DNA of 64,000 bases from an uncultured Holophaga sp. (GTDB lineage Bacteria; Acidobacteriota; Holophagae; Holophagales; Holophagaceae), in assembly GCF_963677305.1 (NCBI RefSeq), contig NZ_OY781925.1:1079001-1143000 (forward strand), read 5' to 3'. Shown here piece after piece: positions 33,520 to 41,921 of the stretch (the first letter of the stretch is position 1; the number at the start of each line of letters is the position of its first letter). The notes under the pieces were generated by a model. The model searched no databases. It was not told where the DNA came from and saw nothing but the letters and a program-made list of their open reading frames with translations. The translations under genes and the position numbers were made by a program.

Positions 33520-35229
33520 ATGACGAATGCAAATGAACTGGGCACGCTGTACAGCAGCGACGTGCTGATCCTGGGCGGCGGCATCGCCGGTCTCCACGCG
33601 GCCATCCGCATCAAGGAGAAGGATCCCTCCCTGGATGTGCTCATCGCCGAGAAGGCCACCACCGGCACCGCCGGGAAGGCCAACAAGGGGGCCGGTGTGC
33701 TCCAGGTGGTGTCCGAGCAGGACGACCTGGACGCCTACGTGAAATACAACGTGGAGGCCAGCGGCAAGTACCTCAACAACCAGGACCTGATGCGCAAGTA
33801 TGCGGTCACGACCCGCGAGGTGGTGGAGGACTATGCCCGCTGGGGCATCGAGACCATGCGCGAGGCCGACGGAACCCTCTCCCGGGCCCCCGGTCTCCCA
33901 TACTGGTGTCTCACCGCTGTGGACCTGGACCTCCTCTACAAGATGGAGAAGCGGGCCCGCAGTCTGGGTGTGCGCATGGTCAACAAGGTCCAGACCATCG
34001 AGCTCCTGAAGCAGGACGACCGCGTCGTGGGCGCCGTGGGCTTCAACATCGTCACCGGCGAGTTCCAGATCTTCCAGGCCAGGGCCACGGTGCTGGCCAC
34101 CGGCTCCTGCAACTGGAACGTGATGCACATGTGGACCTCCGCCCGGGGCGACGGCATCGCCGCAGCTTGGCGCGCCGGAGCCGAGATGCGCAACGCCGAG
34201 TACTCCAACTTCTACAACGTGGGTCTCCCGGGCGGAAACGGCGTCCAGGTGGGCTCCCAATACTCCCTCTACAACAGCAAGGGCCAGCGCCTCGCCGACC
34301 TGGGCTACACCAAGCCCCATGAGTGCGACTTCGACATCGGCATCTTCCTGGGCATGGAGAAGGAGGTCATGGAGGGCCGCGGTCCCATCGTCTGGGAGGA
34401 GACCGAGTTCTTCAATGACAACCCTCTGGCCTGCGGCGGCTTCCTCTTCCGCTGGACCCGTCCCACCGCCGATCTCTTCCACCACAAGGAGATGGACAAG
34501 GAGGAGAAATACTCCGTCGACCACCGCTGGAAGCCCATCGTCCACCCCCTCTTCATCGGGGAGTTCGGGGCGGTCAAGACCGATGGCAACCTCAAGACCA
34601 ATCTGGAAGGCCTCTGGGCCATCGGTGACACTTCCCGCTCTGGCTGCGGCTGGGCCGGTGCCGTGCCCACCCCGAGCCGTCAGCGCGGCTCCGGTCTCTC
34701 CTACGCCTCCGTGAGCGCCATCTGGTGCCATGAGGACGTGGCCCTCACCACCAAGACCCTGCCCGAGCCCCACATCGACCTGGACCAGGTGGCGGCCTTC
34801 AAGGAGGCTTTCTTCGCACCCCTGAAGGTGGAGAAGGGCTACGAGGTGCGTGACCGCATCCACTGCATCAAGGAGGTGGTGGCTCCCCCCCGCTTCTCGG
34901 TCCGGAAGCACCCCGACCGCATGGAGGAGGCCCTCGACAAGATCCACTGGGTGCAGGAGCACATGGGGGAGATCGCCCTTCACAACGACTTCCACCTTCT
35001 GGGCCTCTGGCACGACCTCAAGAACATGGCCCTCTGTGCTGAGCTCTACTTCACCGCGGCCATGGAGCGCAAGGAGACCCGGGGCTGGCATGTGCGGGAG
35101 GACTACCCCGAGACCGACAACCAGGAATGGCTGAAGTGGATCGACCTCCGGAACGACAACGGCCGGATCGCTGTGAGCTACGAGCGGGTGCCCATCGAGC
35201 AGTACCCGAACCGTCCCGAGGGCTTCTGA
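33520..35229 (+). CDS. Fumarate-reductase/AprA-like FAD flavoprotein
   Basis: A 569-residue FAD oxidoreductase. The N-terminal dinucleotide fold is SDVLILGGGIAGLHAAIRI (13-31) with the acidic strand end VLIAEKA. Later come the ATVLATGSCNWN segment and the C-terminal FAD-contacting GLWAIGDTSRSG with AGAVPTPSRQRGSG, then a helical C-terminal domain (about 420-540) as in the succinate dehydrogenase/fumarate reductase/AprA superfamily. Residues typical of true AprA at the substrate pocket are not recognisable, and no sulfate-reduction genes are nearby. The 29-base gap to the ferredoxin gene and 31-base gap to the PhlG-like gene mark one operon. I infer reduction or oxidation of a ring compound handled by the hydrolase; the substrate is unknown. 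Confidence 0.85.
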   Translation: MTNANELGTLYSSDVLILGGGIAGLHAAIRIKEKDPSLDVLIAEKATTGTAGKANKGAGVLQVVSEQDDLDAYVKYNVEASGKYLNNQDLMRKYAVTTREVVEDYARWGIETMREADGTLSRAPGLPYWCLTAVDLDLLYKMEKRARSLGVRMVNKVQTIELLKQDDRVVGAVGFNIVTGEFQIFQARATVLATGSCNWNVMHMWTSARGDGIAAAWRAGAEMRNAEYSNFYNVGLPGGNGVQVGSQYSLYNSKGQRLADLGYTKPHECDFDIGIFLGMEKEVMEGRGPIVWEETEFFNDNPLACGGFLFRWTRPTADLFHHKEMDKEEKYSVDHRWKPIVHPLFIGEFGAVKTDGNLKTNLEGLWAIGDTSRSGCGWAGAVPTPSRQRGSGLSYASVSAIWCHEDVALTTKTLPEPHIDLDQVAAFKEAFFAPLKVEKGYEVRDRIHCIKEVVAPPRFSVRKHPDRMEEALDKIHWVQEHMGEIALHNDFHLLGLWHDLKNMALCAELYFTAAMERKETRGWHVREDYPETDNQEWLKWIDLRNDNGRIAVSYERVPIEQYPNRPEGF

Positions 35230-35260
35230 ACCGCAACGACGATCCCACCTGGAGGATTCC

Positions 35261-36094
35261 ATGTTCTTTCTGGAACGCTACAAACTGACGGAGGCCGAGA
35301 AGGCCAAGCCGTATGCCAAGTATTTCTACAAGGAGCTGGCGGCCTGGGACCCCGAGCACATGGCGAAGATGGACAAGCCCATCGACCCGGCCCTGGCCCT
35401 GCCCGTGGAGCGCATCAGCGACCTGCTGAACCCCGGTTACCTGGATTGCGAGGTCGGCTGGTGCGTCATGCCCGATGGCTCCGGCTTCATCGCCAACCAC
35501 CGCATCTGGCCCGGGGCCACCGTGGAGATGATCCAGTGGTGGTTCGCCTGGCACGCCCTGGAGGACCTGCGCTACAAGATCTGGTTCCCTGCCGGCCACT
35601 ACGGCATCTCTGTGGACGAAGCCACCCGGGCCAAGATCACGGACCCCAGCGTACCCCTCGTCGAGAAGGTGACGGGGGTGACCCATCACGTGGTGGAGGC
35701 CTGTGACGGCCCCACGGAGAACATCTACATCAACTTCCTGAAGCCCGAGCAGATGGGCTTCGACATGAGCCGCTACCACGCCCCCAACGTGGCCTGCGTG
35801 TGCGGTGGCCACGGGGTCTCCCAGATGATCAACCCCCCCCTGGGTCTCCCCGCCTTCAAGGGTTCGGCCTGCATGGTCCACTTCTTCCGCGAGGTCGAGG
35901 GCGGCCTGGAGCAGCGCACCCGCTTCTGGCTGGGCAAGAAGTTCGTCAACGGCGAAGCCATCCACACCCTGCCCGGCGGTGTGAAGCTGCCCCCCTTCCC
36001 CGTGGCCGGCCTTGCCCGCCACAATGTGAAGGAGTTCGCCAATCTTCAGTCCTTCCTGCCCCAGATCTACGCAGAGCACGGCGGGACCTTCTGA
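35261..36094 (+). CDS. PhlG-like (2,4-diacetylphloroglucinol hydrolase family) protein
   Basis: A 277-residue protein of the DAPG hydrolase fold. The segments EVGWCVMPDGSGFIANH (64-80), WWFAWHALEDLRYKIWFP (93-110) and GHYGI (112-116) are family-like. HNVKE (254-258) matches the His-X3-Glu zinc-ligand pair known from PhlG, and His113 and Glu146 are candidates for the other two ligands. PhlG hydrolyses a C-C bond between an acetyl group and a phloroglucinol ring. Here the gene is last in an operon with a ferredoxin and a flavoprotein rather than in an antibiotic cluster. That suggests hydrolytic C-C cleavage after a redox step on a polyhydroxylated ring or diketone. GGAGG lies 8 bases before the ATG. 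A hairpin follows the stop. Confidence 0.8.
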   Translation: MFFLERYKLTEAEKAKPYAKYFYKELAAWDPEHMAKMDKPIDPALALPVERISDLLNPGYLDCEVGWCVMPDGSGFIANHRIWPGATVEMIQWWFAWHALEDLRYKIWFPAGHYGISVDEATRAKITDPSVPLVEKVTGVTHHVVEACDGPTENIYINFLKPEQMGFDMSRYHAPNVACVCGGHGVSQMINPPLGLPAFKGSACMVHFFREVEGGLEQRTRFWLGKKFVNGEAIHTLPGGVKLPPFPVAGLARHNVKEFANLQSFLPQIYAEHGGTF

Positions 36095-36103
36095 GCCCGA
36101 CTG

Positions 36104-36135
36104 GGCAGACCTCTCCGCGCTGAGGGAGGTCTGCC
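36104..36135 (+). terminator. Hairpin closing the ferredoxin/flavoprotein/hydrolase operon
   Basis: Perfect 10-bp stem GGCAGACCTC/GAGGTCTGCC with a 12-base loop, 9 bases after the stop of the PhlG-like gene. Confidence 0.6.
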
Positions 36136-36190
36136 AAGGGATGGGTTCCGAAGCTCAACTCCGGGTTCTGGGGGAGGACTTTGAATCCTT

Positions 36191-36235
36191 TCCATGAAAA
36201 GGGAGGCACATCACTTGTGCCTCCCTTTTCATGGA
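36191..36235. terminator. Bidirectional terminator before pepD
   Basis: A 20-bp perfect inverted repeat (36191-36210 with 36216-36235, loop TCACT) includes AAAAGGGAGGC/GCCTCCCTTTT, so each strand has a T-tract. It ends 2 bases before the pepD stop on the minus strand and serves both converging operons. Confidence 0.85.
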
Positions 36236-36237
36236 TC

Positions 36238-37677
36238 TCACACCGCGGCCAGAATGGCCTTCAGCAGGTCCCAGAAGCGGCCCACGGAGGGGATGCTCAC
36301 CTTCTCATCGGGGGTGTGGACATCCCACATGTCAGGGCCGATGGAGGCCATCTGCATGCCCTCGTACTTCTCGCCGATGATGCCGCACTCCAGGCCGGCG
36401 TGGATGGCGACGACCTTCATGTCCTGGCCGGTCTGGGCCTTGTGGACCTCCTTCACCAGTTTCACCAGGTCGCTGCCGGGCTCAGGCTTCCACCCTGGGT
36501 AGCCGCCCACGTGCTTCGCCTCGAAACCTCCCAGCTCGCAGTGGGCCGAGACTCTTTCCACCACGGTCATCTTGGAGCTGTCGATGGAGGAGCGGTGGAG
36601 CATGTAGAAGGTCACCGCGCCCTCCTTGGTCTCCAGTACGCCCAGGTTGGTGGAGGTCTGCACCAGGTCGGGGATGTCGGGGCTCATGGCCACCACGCCG
36701 TGCAGCATGGTGAAGAGGGTGTTGATCACCGCCTTGGCGTCCTCCGTAGACATGACCAAGGTGGGGAGCTCGGCGGGCTCAAGGGTGAAGGTCAGGCCGG
36801 GATCGAAGGCACCGATGGCCAGACGGCTCTCGCGCTGGAGGCTTTCGACCATCGCCTGGACCTCAGCCTCCTTGACTGGATCCAGAGTGACGAGGGCCCA
36901 GGCTTCGCGGGGGATGGCGTTGCGCTTGTTGCCCCCCTGGAGGTGGGCGAGACCCAGTTCGAAGTGGTGGGAGAGGGCATGGAGGGCGCGGGCCAGGAAG
37001 CGGATGGCATTGCCCCGGTGGCCGTTGATGTCGATGCCGCTGTGGCCGCCCTTGAGGCCCGAGACCTTGAGGCGGTAACCCTTGGCTCCGCTCTGGGGGG
37101 GCTCCCAGGAGGCCTTGCGGGTGGCGATGGTGTCGATGCCCCCGGCGCAGCCGATGGTGAGGAAACCCTCCTCCTCGCTGTCCAGGTTGAGGAGATACTT
37201 GGCCTTGAGCATGCCGGGCTGGACGTTCTCCGCCCCGGTCATGCCCGTCTCCTCATCAATGGTCACCAGGACCTCCAGGGGGCCGTGGGGGATGTCCTTG
37301 GCGGCCAGGGCCGCCAGGGCGGTGGCGACGCCGATGCCGTTGTCAGCGCCGAGGGTGGTCCCCCGGGCCTTGAGGAGGTCGCCGTCCCGGTAGACCGGGA
37401 TGGGGTCGCAGGCGAAGTTGTGGACCGTGTCCTCGTTCTTCTCGCAGACCATGTCGACATGGGCCTGGAGGCAGATGCCGGGGCGGTCCTCCCGCCCGGG
37501 GGTCGCGGGTTTGCGGATGATCACGTTGCCGATGGGGTCCCGCAGCACCTCGCAGCCAAGGGCCGTGGCCTGGTCGGCCACCCACTGGGCCGCTGCCTGC
37601 TCCTGCTTGGAGCCCCGGGGTATCCGGGAGAGCTCCAGGAAGTAGTTCCACAGGACCTTGGGTTCCATGCTCTCCAT
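36238..37677 (-). CDS. pepD: Aminoacyl-histidine dipeptidase (Xaa-His dipeptidase)
   Basis: M20-family metallopeptidase, 479 residues, cleaving beta-Ala-His and other Xaa-His dipeptides. Metal-binding motifs: LQAHVDMVCEK (about 70-80; first zinc His/Asp), GTTLGADNGIGVA with the bridging Asp, TIDEETGMTGA with the catalytic Glu pair, NLDSEEEG and the terminal His in the AIHAGLECGII segment. The GLKGGHSGIDIN stretch is typical of the PepD dimerisation/lid domain. GGAGG lies 6 bases upstream of the ATG at 37677. It is monocistronic, bounded by a strong terminator at one end and divergent from the FIST gene at the other. Confidence 0.93.
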   Translation of the reverse strand: MESMEPKVLWNYFLELSRIPRGSKQEQAAAQWVADQATALGCEVLRDPIGNVIIRKPATPGREDRPGICLQAHVDMVCEKNEDTVHNFACDPIPVYRDGDLLKARGTTLGADNGIGVATALAALAAKDIPHGPLEVLVTIDEETGMTGAENVQPGMLKAKYLLNLDSEEEGFLTIGCAGGIDTIATRKASWEPPQSGAKGYRLKVSGLKGGHSGIDINGHRGNAIRFLARALHALSHHFELGLAHLQGGNKRNAIPREAWALVTLDPVKEAEVQAMVESLQRESRLAIGAFDPGLTFTLEPAELPTLVMSTEDAKAVINTLFTMLHGVVAMSPDIPDLVQTSTNLGVLETKEGAVTFYMLHRSSIDSSKMTVVERVSAHCELGGFEAKHVGGYPGWKPEPGSDLVKLVKEVHKAQTGQDMKVVAIHAGLECGIIGEKYEGMQMASIGPDMWDVHTPDEKVSIPSVGRFWDLLKAILAAV

Positions 37678-37811
37678 GACCAGCCTCCACTGATGGGGTT
37701 ATGCCTCGTGGCTTGAGAGTAGCGCGGGGGCTCTCCAGTCACCATACTCTGATGGATTCCCGGGCATAATGGGCCCAGGACACCCAACATCCTGTCGCTT
37801 CCGGGGGCCTC

Positions 37812-38960
37812 ATGGGCTCGAGCTTCTATTCGGCTTTCACGCACTGCGAAGTGGTTGACGCGCATGAAGCCATCACGGAGGCCATCAGCCACTGCCTTGG
37901 CCAGCTGGCGGGGCGGCCAGCGGGGGCCATCCTTCTGCTGGCCGGAGCCGCCCTGGACCACCAGCTCCTCCTCGATGCCCTGCAGGTCCAATGGCCGGGC
38001 GTGCCCCTCATCGGCTGCACGACCGATGGGGAGTTCTCACCGGGGGAGGGCTATACGGAGGACTCCCTCCTGCTGCTGGTGTTGGGTTCGGCCACCGTGG
38101 CGTTCGCCTCCTGCAGTCTCGACCTGGCCCACCCCCTCGGGCCCCAGTGCCAGGAGCTCAAGGCCCGGCAGCAGGGGCGGAGCCCCCGCCTGGGGATCCT
38201 CCTGGCCGACGCGCTCTCCTACATGGGGGAGGACGCCATGCTGGCCCTGCAAGAGGCCTTCGGGCAGGGCTTTCCCCTGGTGGGCGGCGCCTCTGCTGAT
38301 AGCTGGACCTTCGAGGGGAACCGCCAGTTCCATGGACGGGAGGTCCTCTCGGGCTGCGCGGTCTGCCTTCTCTTCTTCGGGGACTTCCGCTTCGGCCACG
38401 CGGCGGAGACCGGATGGAAGCCCATCGGAAGGACCGGGGTGGTCACCCGCGTGGCCCGGAATGTGGTCATCGATATCGACGGACGGCCCGCCCTGGACTT
38501 CTACCGGGATCTCATGGGGCGGGATGCCCTGCCTTCGGTGGACACTCCCACCGTCGTCTATGACCCCGAGGGGCATTACCTCTATCTGAGGACCTTCCTC
38601 CTGCCTATCGATCCCCTGGATGGCTATATCCGGTACACGGCCCGGGTTCCACCGGGAGCCCAGGTCCGGGTCGCCCTGATGGACCGGGATTCGGTGGTGG
38701 GCGCGGCCCGGGGGGCGGCGCTCCACGCCCGGGAGATGTTCGGTCCCGGCGATCCGGGGCTGGCGATCTGCTTCTCCTGCTCGGCCCGCCGCGTGGTGCT
38801 CGGAACCCGGGCCATCGATGAGTGCGCCTCGGTCAGTCAGGTGCTGGGTGCAGGGGTGCACGTCGTGGGGGCCTATTTTTACGGTGAGATCTGTCCCCCG
38901 GAAGCGGGTGCCCCTTCGATCTTTAATAATGAATCATTTGTTGTTTTATTGCTCGCCTGA
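37812..38960 (+). CDS. FIST-domain sensory protein
   Basis: A 382-residue protein with the FIST N- and C-terminal sensory domains. Visible marks are GAILLLAGAALDHQLLLDAL, PLIGCTTDGEFSPGEGY, FPLVGGASADSWTF, the SGCAVCLLFFGDF strand, AICFSCSARRVVLG and the terminal GAYFYGEICPPEAG signature. FIST domains are thought to bind small ligands such as amino acids and usually signal to kinases or chemotaxis proteins. Here a PAS histidine kinase gene starts 9 bases downstream, making a clear sensor/kinase operon. The last codons are AT-rich, unlike the body of the gene. Confidence 0.88.
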   Translation: MGSSFYSAFTHCEVVDAHEAITEAISHCLGQLAGRPAGAILLLAGAALDHQLLLDALQVQWPGVPLIGCTTDGEFSPGEGYTEDSLLLLVLGSATVAFASCSLDLAHPLGPQCQELKARQQGRSPRLGILLADALSYMGEDAMLALQEAFGQGFPLVGGASADSWTFEGNRQFHGREVLSGCAVCLLFFGDFRFGHAAETGWKPIGRTGVVTRVARNVVIDIDGRPALDFYRDLMGRDALPSVDTPTVVYDPEGHYLYLRTFLLPIDPLDGYIRYTARVPPGAQVRVALMDRDSVVGAARGAALHAREMFGPGDPGLAICFSCSARRVVLGTRAIDECASVSQVLGAGVHVVGAYFYGEICPPEAGAPSIFNNESFVVLLLA

Positions 38961-38969
38961 GAGACCGAT

Positions 38970-40652
38970 ATGGCCGATGCCCACCCCGGACAGGATCTCC
39001 CGAAGGCCCGGACCCCGGAGCGGGAGGCCTTCCTGCTGGAGAAGCGGCTGGCCCAGGCCAAGCGGGCCATGCGGCTCCTGGAGGAGGCCCGGGACCGGTA
39101 TGACAAGCTCTACTTCCATGCCATGACCCATCTGAGTGAGGCCCTGGAGTCGAACCAGGAGCTCATCGCTGCCGCGCCCATCGGGGTGGCGGTCTTCTCT
39201 GCCCGCTCCGGGACCTGCGTCACCGCCAATCGGGCCCTCGCCCTCCTGGTGGGTGTGGAGGACGAGCGCCGGATCCTGGGCATGAACCTCTGCCACCTCA
39301 AGGAGTGGAAGGCCGCCGGCCTCCTGGAGAAGGCCGAAGAGGCCCTCTGCACCGGTTGGAAGCAGCGCATGGAGGCCCGGGTCCAGACAGGCTCCGGACG
39401 CTTCCTCTGGGTGGACGCCGTGTTCGTGCCCCTTCATCTCCATGGAGAGAAGCACCTCCTGGTCATGCTCCACGACATCACCGAGCGCCACGAGGTCGAA
39501 GTGACCCGTCGGCAGTCCCTGAAGGCGGAGGGTTTGGCCCTCATGGCCGGAGGCATTGCCCACGACTTCAACAACATCCTCCAGGTCATCCTGGCCAATC
39601 TGGAGCGGATCCACTCCGGACGGATCCAGGGGGAGCAGGTGGAGGATGCCTTCTCCCGGGTCTGGGACAGCCTGGCTGCGGCCCAGGCCCTCTCGGGGCG
39701 CCTCCTGAGTTACTCCGGCAAGGGTTTCCGCCATGCCTCCTCCCTGGACCTGGGCGCCTTCCTGGACCGGAACCTGCCCGGGCTGGCCAAGCTGGTGGGA
39801 CGGGAGGTGCGCTATTCAGGCTGCATGGGCGGGCCCTCCCTGCGCATGGTGGGCGATCCCGAGCAGATCCTCCAGCTGATCACCCATCTGGTGGTGAATG
39901 CGGCGGAGGCCCTCGACCCCGGTCCCGGTGGCGTGGACTTGGCGCTGTCAGCCTGGGACGGCAGCCTCAAGGGGGGAGCCTGGATCCTGTCGGCCCCCGA
40001 AGGGCCCTGCCTCTGTCTGGAGGTCTCGGACCGGGGCTGCGGCATCCTGGCCGGGCAGCTCGACTCCATCTGCGATCCCTTCTTCACGACCAAGGGGTTG
40101 GGAAGGGGACTGGGGCTCTCTTCGGTCCTGGGGATCCTGAAGGGGCACGGGGGGGGGCTCCAGGTCCAGAGCTCCCCGGGCGAGGGGAGCACCTTCAGGG
40201 CCCTCTTCCCGGTGGGGGAGATGCCGGAGCCGGCCCAGGGGGAGCCTGTCGGGGAGCCCCCCGGTACGAAGGGGACCACGGTCCTGGTGGTGGATGACGA
40301 TGCCGGGGTGCGGGCCACCTGCCGGGAGATCCTGGAGGAGTGCTTCGGCTACGCGGTCCTGGAGGCAGGGGATGGTGTCGAGGCCGTGGAGATCCATCGG
40401 AGATACGGGGACAGCATCCAGGTGGTGCTGATGGATGCCTCCATGCCCCGCATGAACGGGGGGGAGGCCCTGGACGCCATCCGGGTCTTCTGCCCCGAGG
40501 TCAGGGCCATTCTCTGCAGCGGGTTCAGCGAGTCCATGAGCCGGGATGTCTTCCGGAAGCACGGCTTCGTGACCTACCTGCAGAAGCCCTACCGGGTGAA
40601 GGACCTCAAACAGGCCCTGGACTTCGTTCTCGGGGTTCCCCTGGAGCTCTGA
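38970..40652 (+). CDS. PAS hybrid histidine kinase with C-terminal receiver
   Basis: A 560-residue soluble sensor kinase. Coiled-coil N-terminus (about 14-65), PAS domain (about 66-170; GVAVFSARSGTCVTANRAL to LHDITERHE), then a HisKA domain of the GGIAHDFNN type with His198, an HATPase domain (about 290-410; GDPEQILQLITHLVVNAAEA, SDRGCGI, GRGLGLSSVLGIL) and a receiver domain (about 438-555) with DDD at its start and the acceptor Asp near 490 in LMDASMPRMNG. It is co-transcribed with the FIST protein gene, which likely supplies the ligand signal. No output regulator follows; the receiver may relay to an external Hpt protein. Confidence 0.92.
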   Translation: MADAHPGQDLPKARTPEREAFLLEKRLAQAKRAMRLLEEARDRYDKLYFHAMTHLSEALESNQELIAAAPIGVAVFSARSGTCVTANRALALLVGVEDERRILGMNLCHLKEWKAAGLLEKAEEALCTGWKQRMEARVQTGSGRFLWVDAVFVPLHLHGEKHLLVMLHDITERHEVEVTRRQSLKAEGLALMAGGIAHDFNNILQVILANLERIHSGRIQGEQVEDAFSRVWDSLAAAQALSGRLLSYSGKGFRHASSLDLGAFLDRNLPGLAKLVGREVRYSGCMGGPSLRMVGDPEQILQLITHLVVNAAEALDPGPGGVDLALSAWDGSLKGGAWILSAPEGPCLCLEVSDRGCGILAGQLDSICDPFFTTKGLGRGLGLSSVLGILKGHGGGLQVQSSPGEGSTFRALFPVGEMPEPAQGEPVGEPPGTKGTTVLVVDDDAGVRATCREILEECFGYAVLEAGDGVEAVEIHRRYGDSIQVVLMDASMPRMNGGEALDAIRVFCPEVRAILCSGFSESMSRDVFRKHGFVTYLQKPYRVKDLKQALDFVLGVPLEL

Positions 40653-40743
40653 GGGGCAACTCCGGAATGGGGGGACCGCCCGGTCGCTCCGCGCCCTCTC
40701 TCCACCCCCATGCGGTGTCCTGGGGGAGCCCCGATAGCGCATC

Positions 40744-41874
40744 TCAGTCCCGCCAGGCGTTCTGGATGCGCTCGATCTCATCCTCCCTCCCCAGCAGGGC
40801 CTCCACGCAGGAGAGGTCCAGCTGGCCGCAGGCCTGTCGGCGCAGGAAGCTGAAGGCCTCCGCATTGCTCCAGCGGGATTTGTAGGGTCGGACGCTGGTC
40901 AGGGCATCGAAGACATCGGCCACCGCGATGATCCGGGCGGCGATGGGCACCTGCTCACCCGAGAGGCCGACGGGGTAGCCGCTGCCGTCCAGGAGCTCGT
41001 GGTGGCACTCTGTCACATGGCGCAGCAGCTCGATGTGCTCCAGGTGCTCCACTCCGAACTCGCGGACCAGGGTGTCCACCACCTCAGCCCCCAGGGAGGG
41101 GTGGCTCTGCATGACCTCCCGCTCCTGCTCAGAAAGCCTCCCGCGCTTCATCAGGACCGCGTCGGGGATGCCGATCTTCCCCACATCGTGGAGGGGGGCG
41201 AAGGCCGCCAGGGTCTCGATGAGGTCATCGTCGAAGCTCTGCTGGCCGCGACTGGCCAGCTCCCGGGCGATGACCCGGGTGTAGGCCGCCATGCGCTCCA
41301 GATGGCCGCCCGTCTCCGGGTCCTTCAAGTGCACCAGCCTGTTGGCGGTCCGAAGAGCGGCCAGCAGGGCCCTCACGGCGTTCTCTTCGGTGACCACCAG
41401 CATGCCGGCCAGATGCCCCCAGAGGTCGAGTTCCGGAAGCGCCTCCTCGGGGAAGGCTCCCGGCATGCGGCTGTTCATGAAGATGAAGGCCTCGGGCCTG
41501 CCCTGCCAGAAGAAGGGCAGGGTGTAGCTGGAGGCGAAGCCGGCCTCCCGGAGGGCTCGGGTGTGAAGGTGGGTGCCGTGGTCGAAGCTGCTGAGGTCCT
41601 CCACCACCCGGGCCCGGCCCGAAGCCAGGAGCTGGCGCAGGCCCGGGGCCTCCTCCAAGGGGATCTCATAGTGGCGCAGGGGGGATTCGCCTTCATTGCT
41701 CTGCAGGTAGGTCCTCACCCGCTCCGCCTCCGGGTCGCAGGCGGCCACCGCCAGCCGATGGACGGCGGGGAAGTGCTGGCGAAGGGCTTCATGGAGCCCG
41801 GCCAGCCGCTGGGCCAGCGAACCCGGGCGGCCCAGGAAATCCAGGGTGTCCCGGTGGGTGAGGACGGATCCCAT
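40744..41874 (-). CDS. GAF/HD-GYP cyclic di-GMP phosphodiesterase
   Basis: A 376-residue protein. A GAF-like domain (about 20-165) precedes an HD-GYP domain (about 175-370), which hydrolyses cyclic di-GMP in family members. Metal-site motifs: HLERMAAYTRVIA with its first His, HDVGKIGIPD (229-238), a conserved His in MQSHPSLGAE, ECHHELLDGSGYP with the GYP signature (299-301), and IIAVADVFDALTS. All key residues look intact. The ATG at 41874 has AAGGAGA close upstream; the longer open frame is spurious. It is the last gene of a minus-strand run and follows the large secreted protein gene. It may act with the MshEN-type receptor. Confidence 0.9.
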   Translation of the reverse strand: MGSVLTHRDTLDFLGRPGSLAQRLAGLHEALRQHFPAVHRLAVAACDPEAERVRTYLQSNEGESPLRHYEIPLEEAPGLRQLLASGRARVVEDLSSFDHGTHLHTRALREAGFASSYTLPFFWQGRPEAFIFMNSRMPGAFPEEALPELDLWGHLAGMLVVTEENAVRALLAALRTANRLVHLKDPETGGHLERMAAYTRVIARELASRGQQSFDDDLIETLAAFAPLHDVGKIGIPDAVLMKRGRLSEQEREVMQSHPSLGAEVVDTLVREFGVEHLEHIELLRHVTECHHELLDGSGYPVGLSGEQVPIAARIIAVADVFDALTSVRPYKSRWSNAEAFSFLRRQACGQLDLSCVEALLGREDEIERIQNAWRD

Positions 41875-41921
41875 GGCGCTCTCCTTTGGTGCCCTCAATA
41901 TACGGGCCTGCCCGGCTTCGG

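Noticed and set aside
33520..35229. True adenylylsulfate reductase alpha subunit (AprA)
   Set aside because: The fold and ferredoxin partner are similar, but AprA pocket motifs are not recognisable, no sat or dsr genes are near, and the third gene is a PhlG-like hydrolase.
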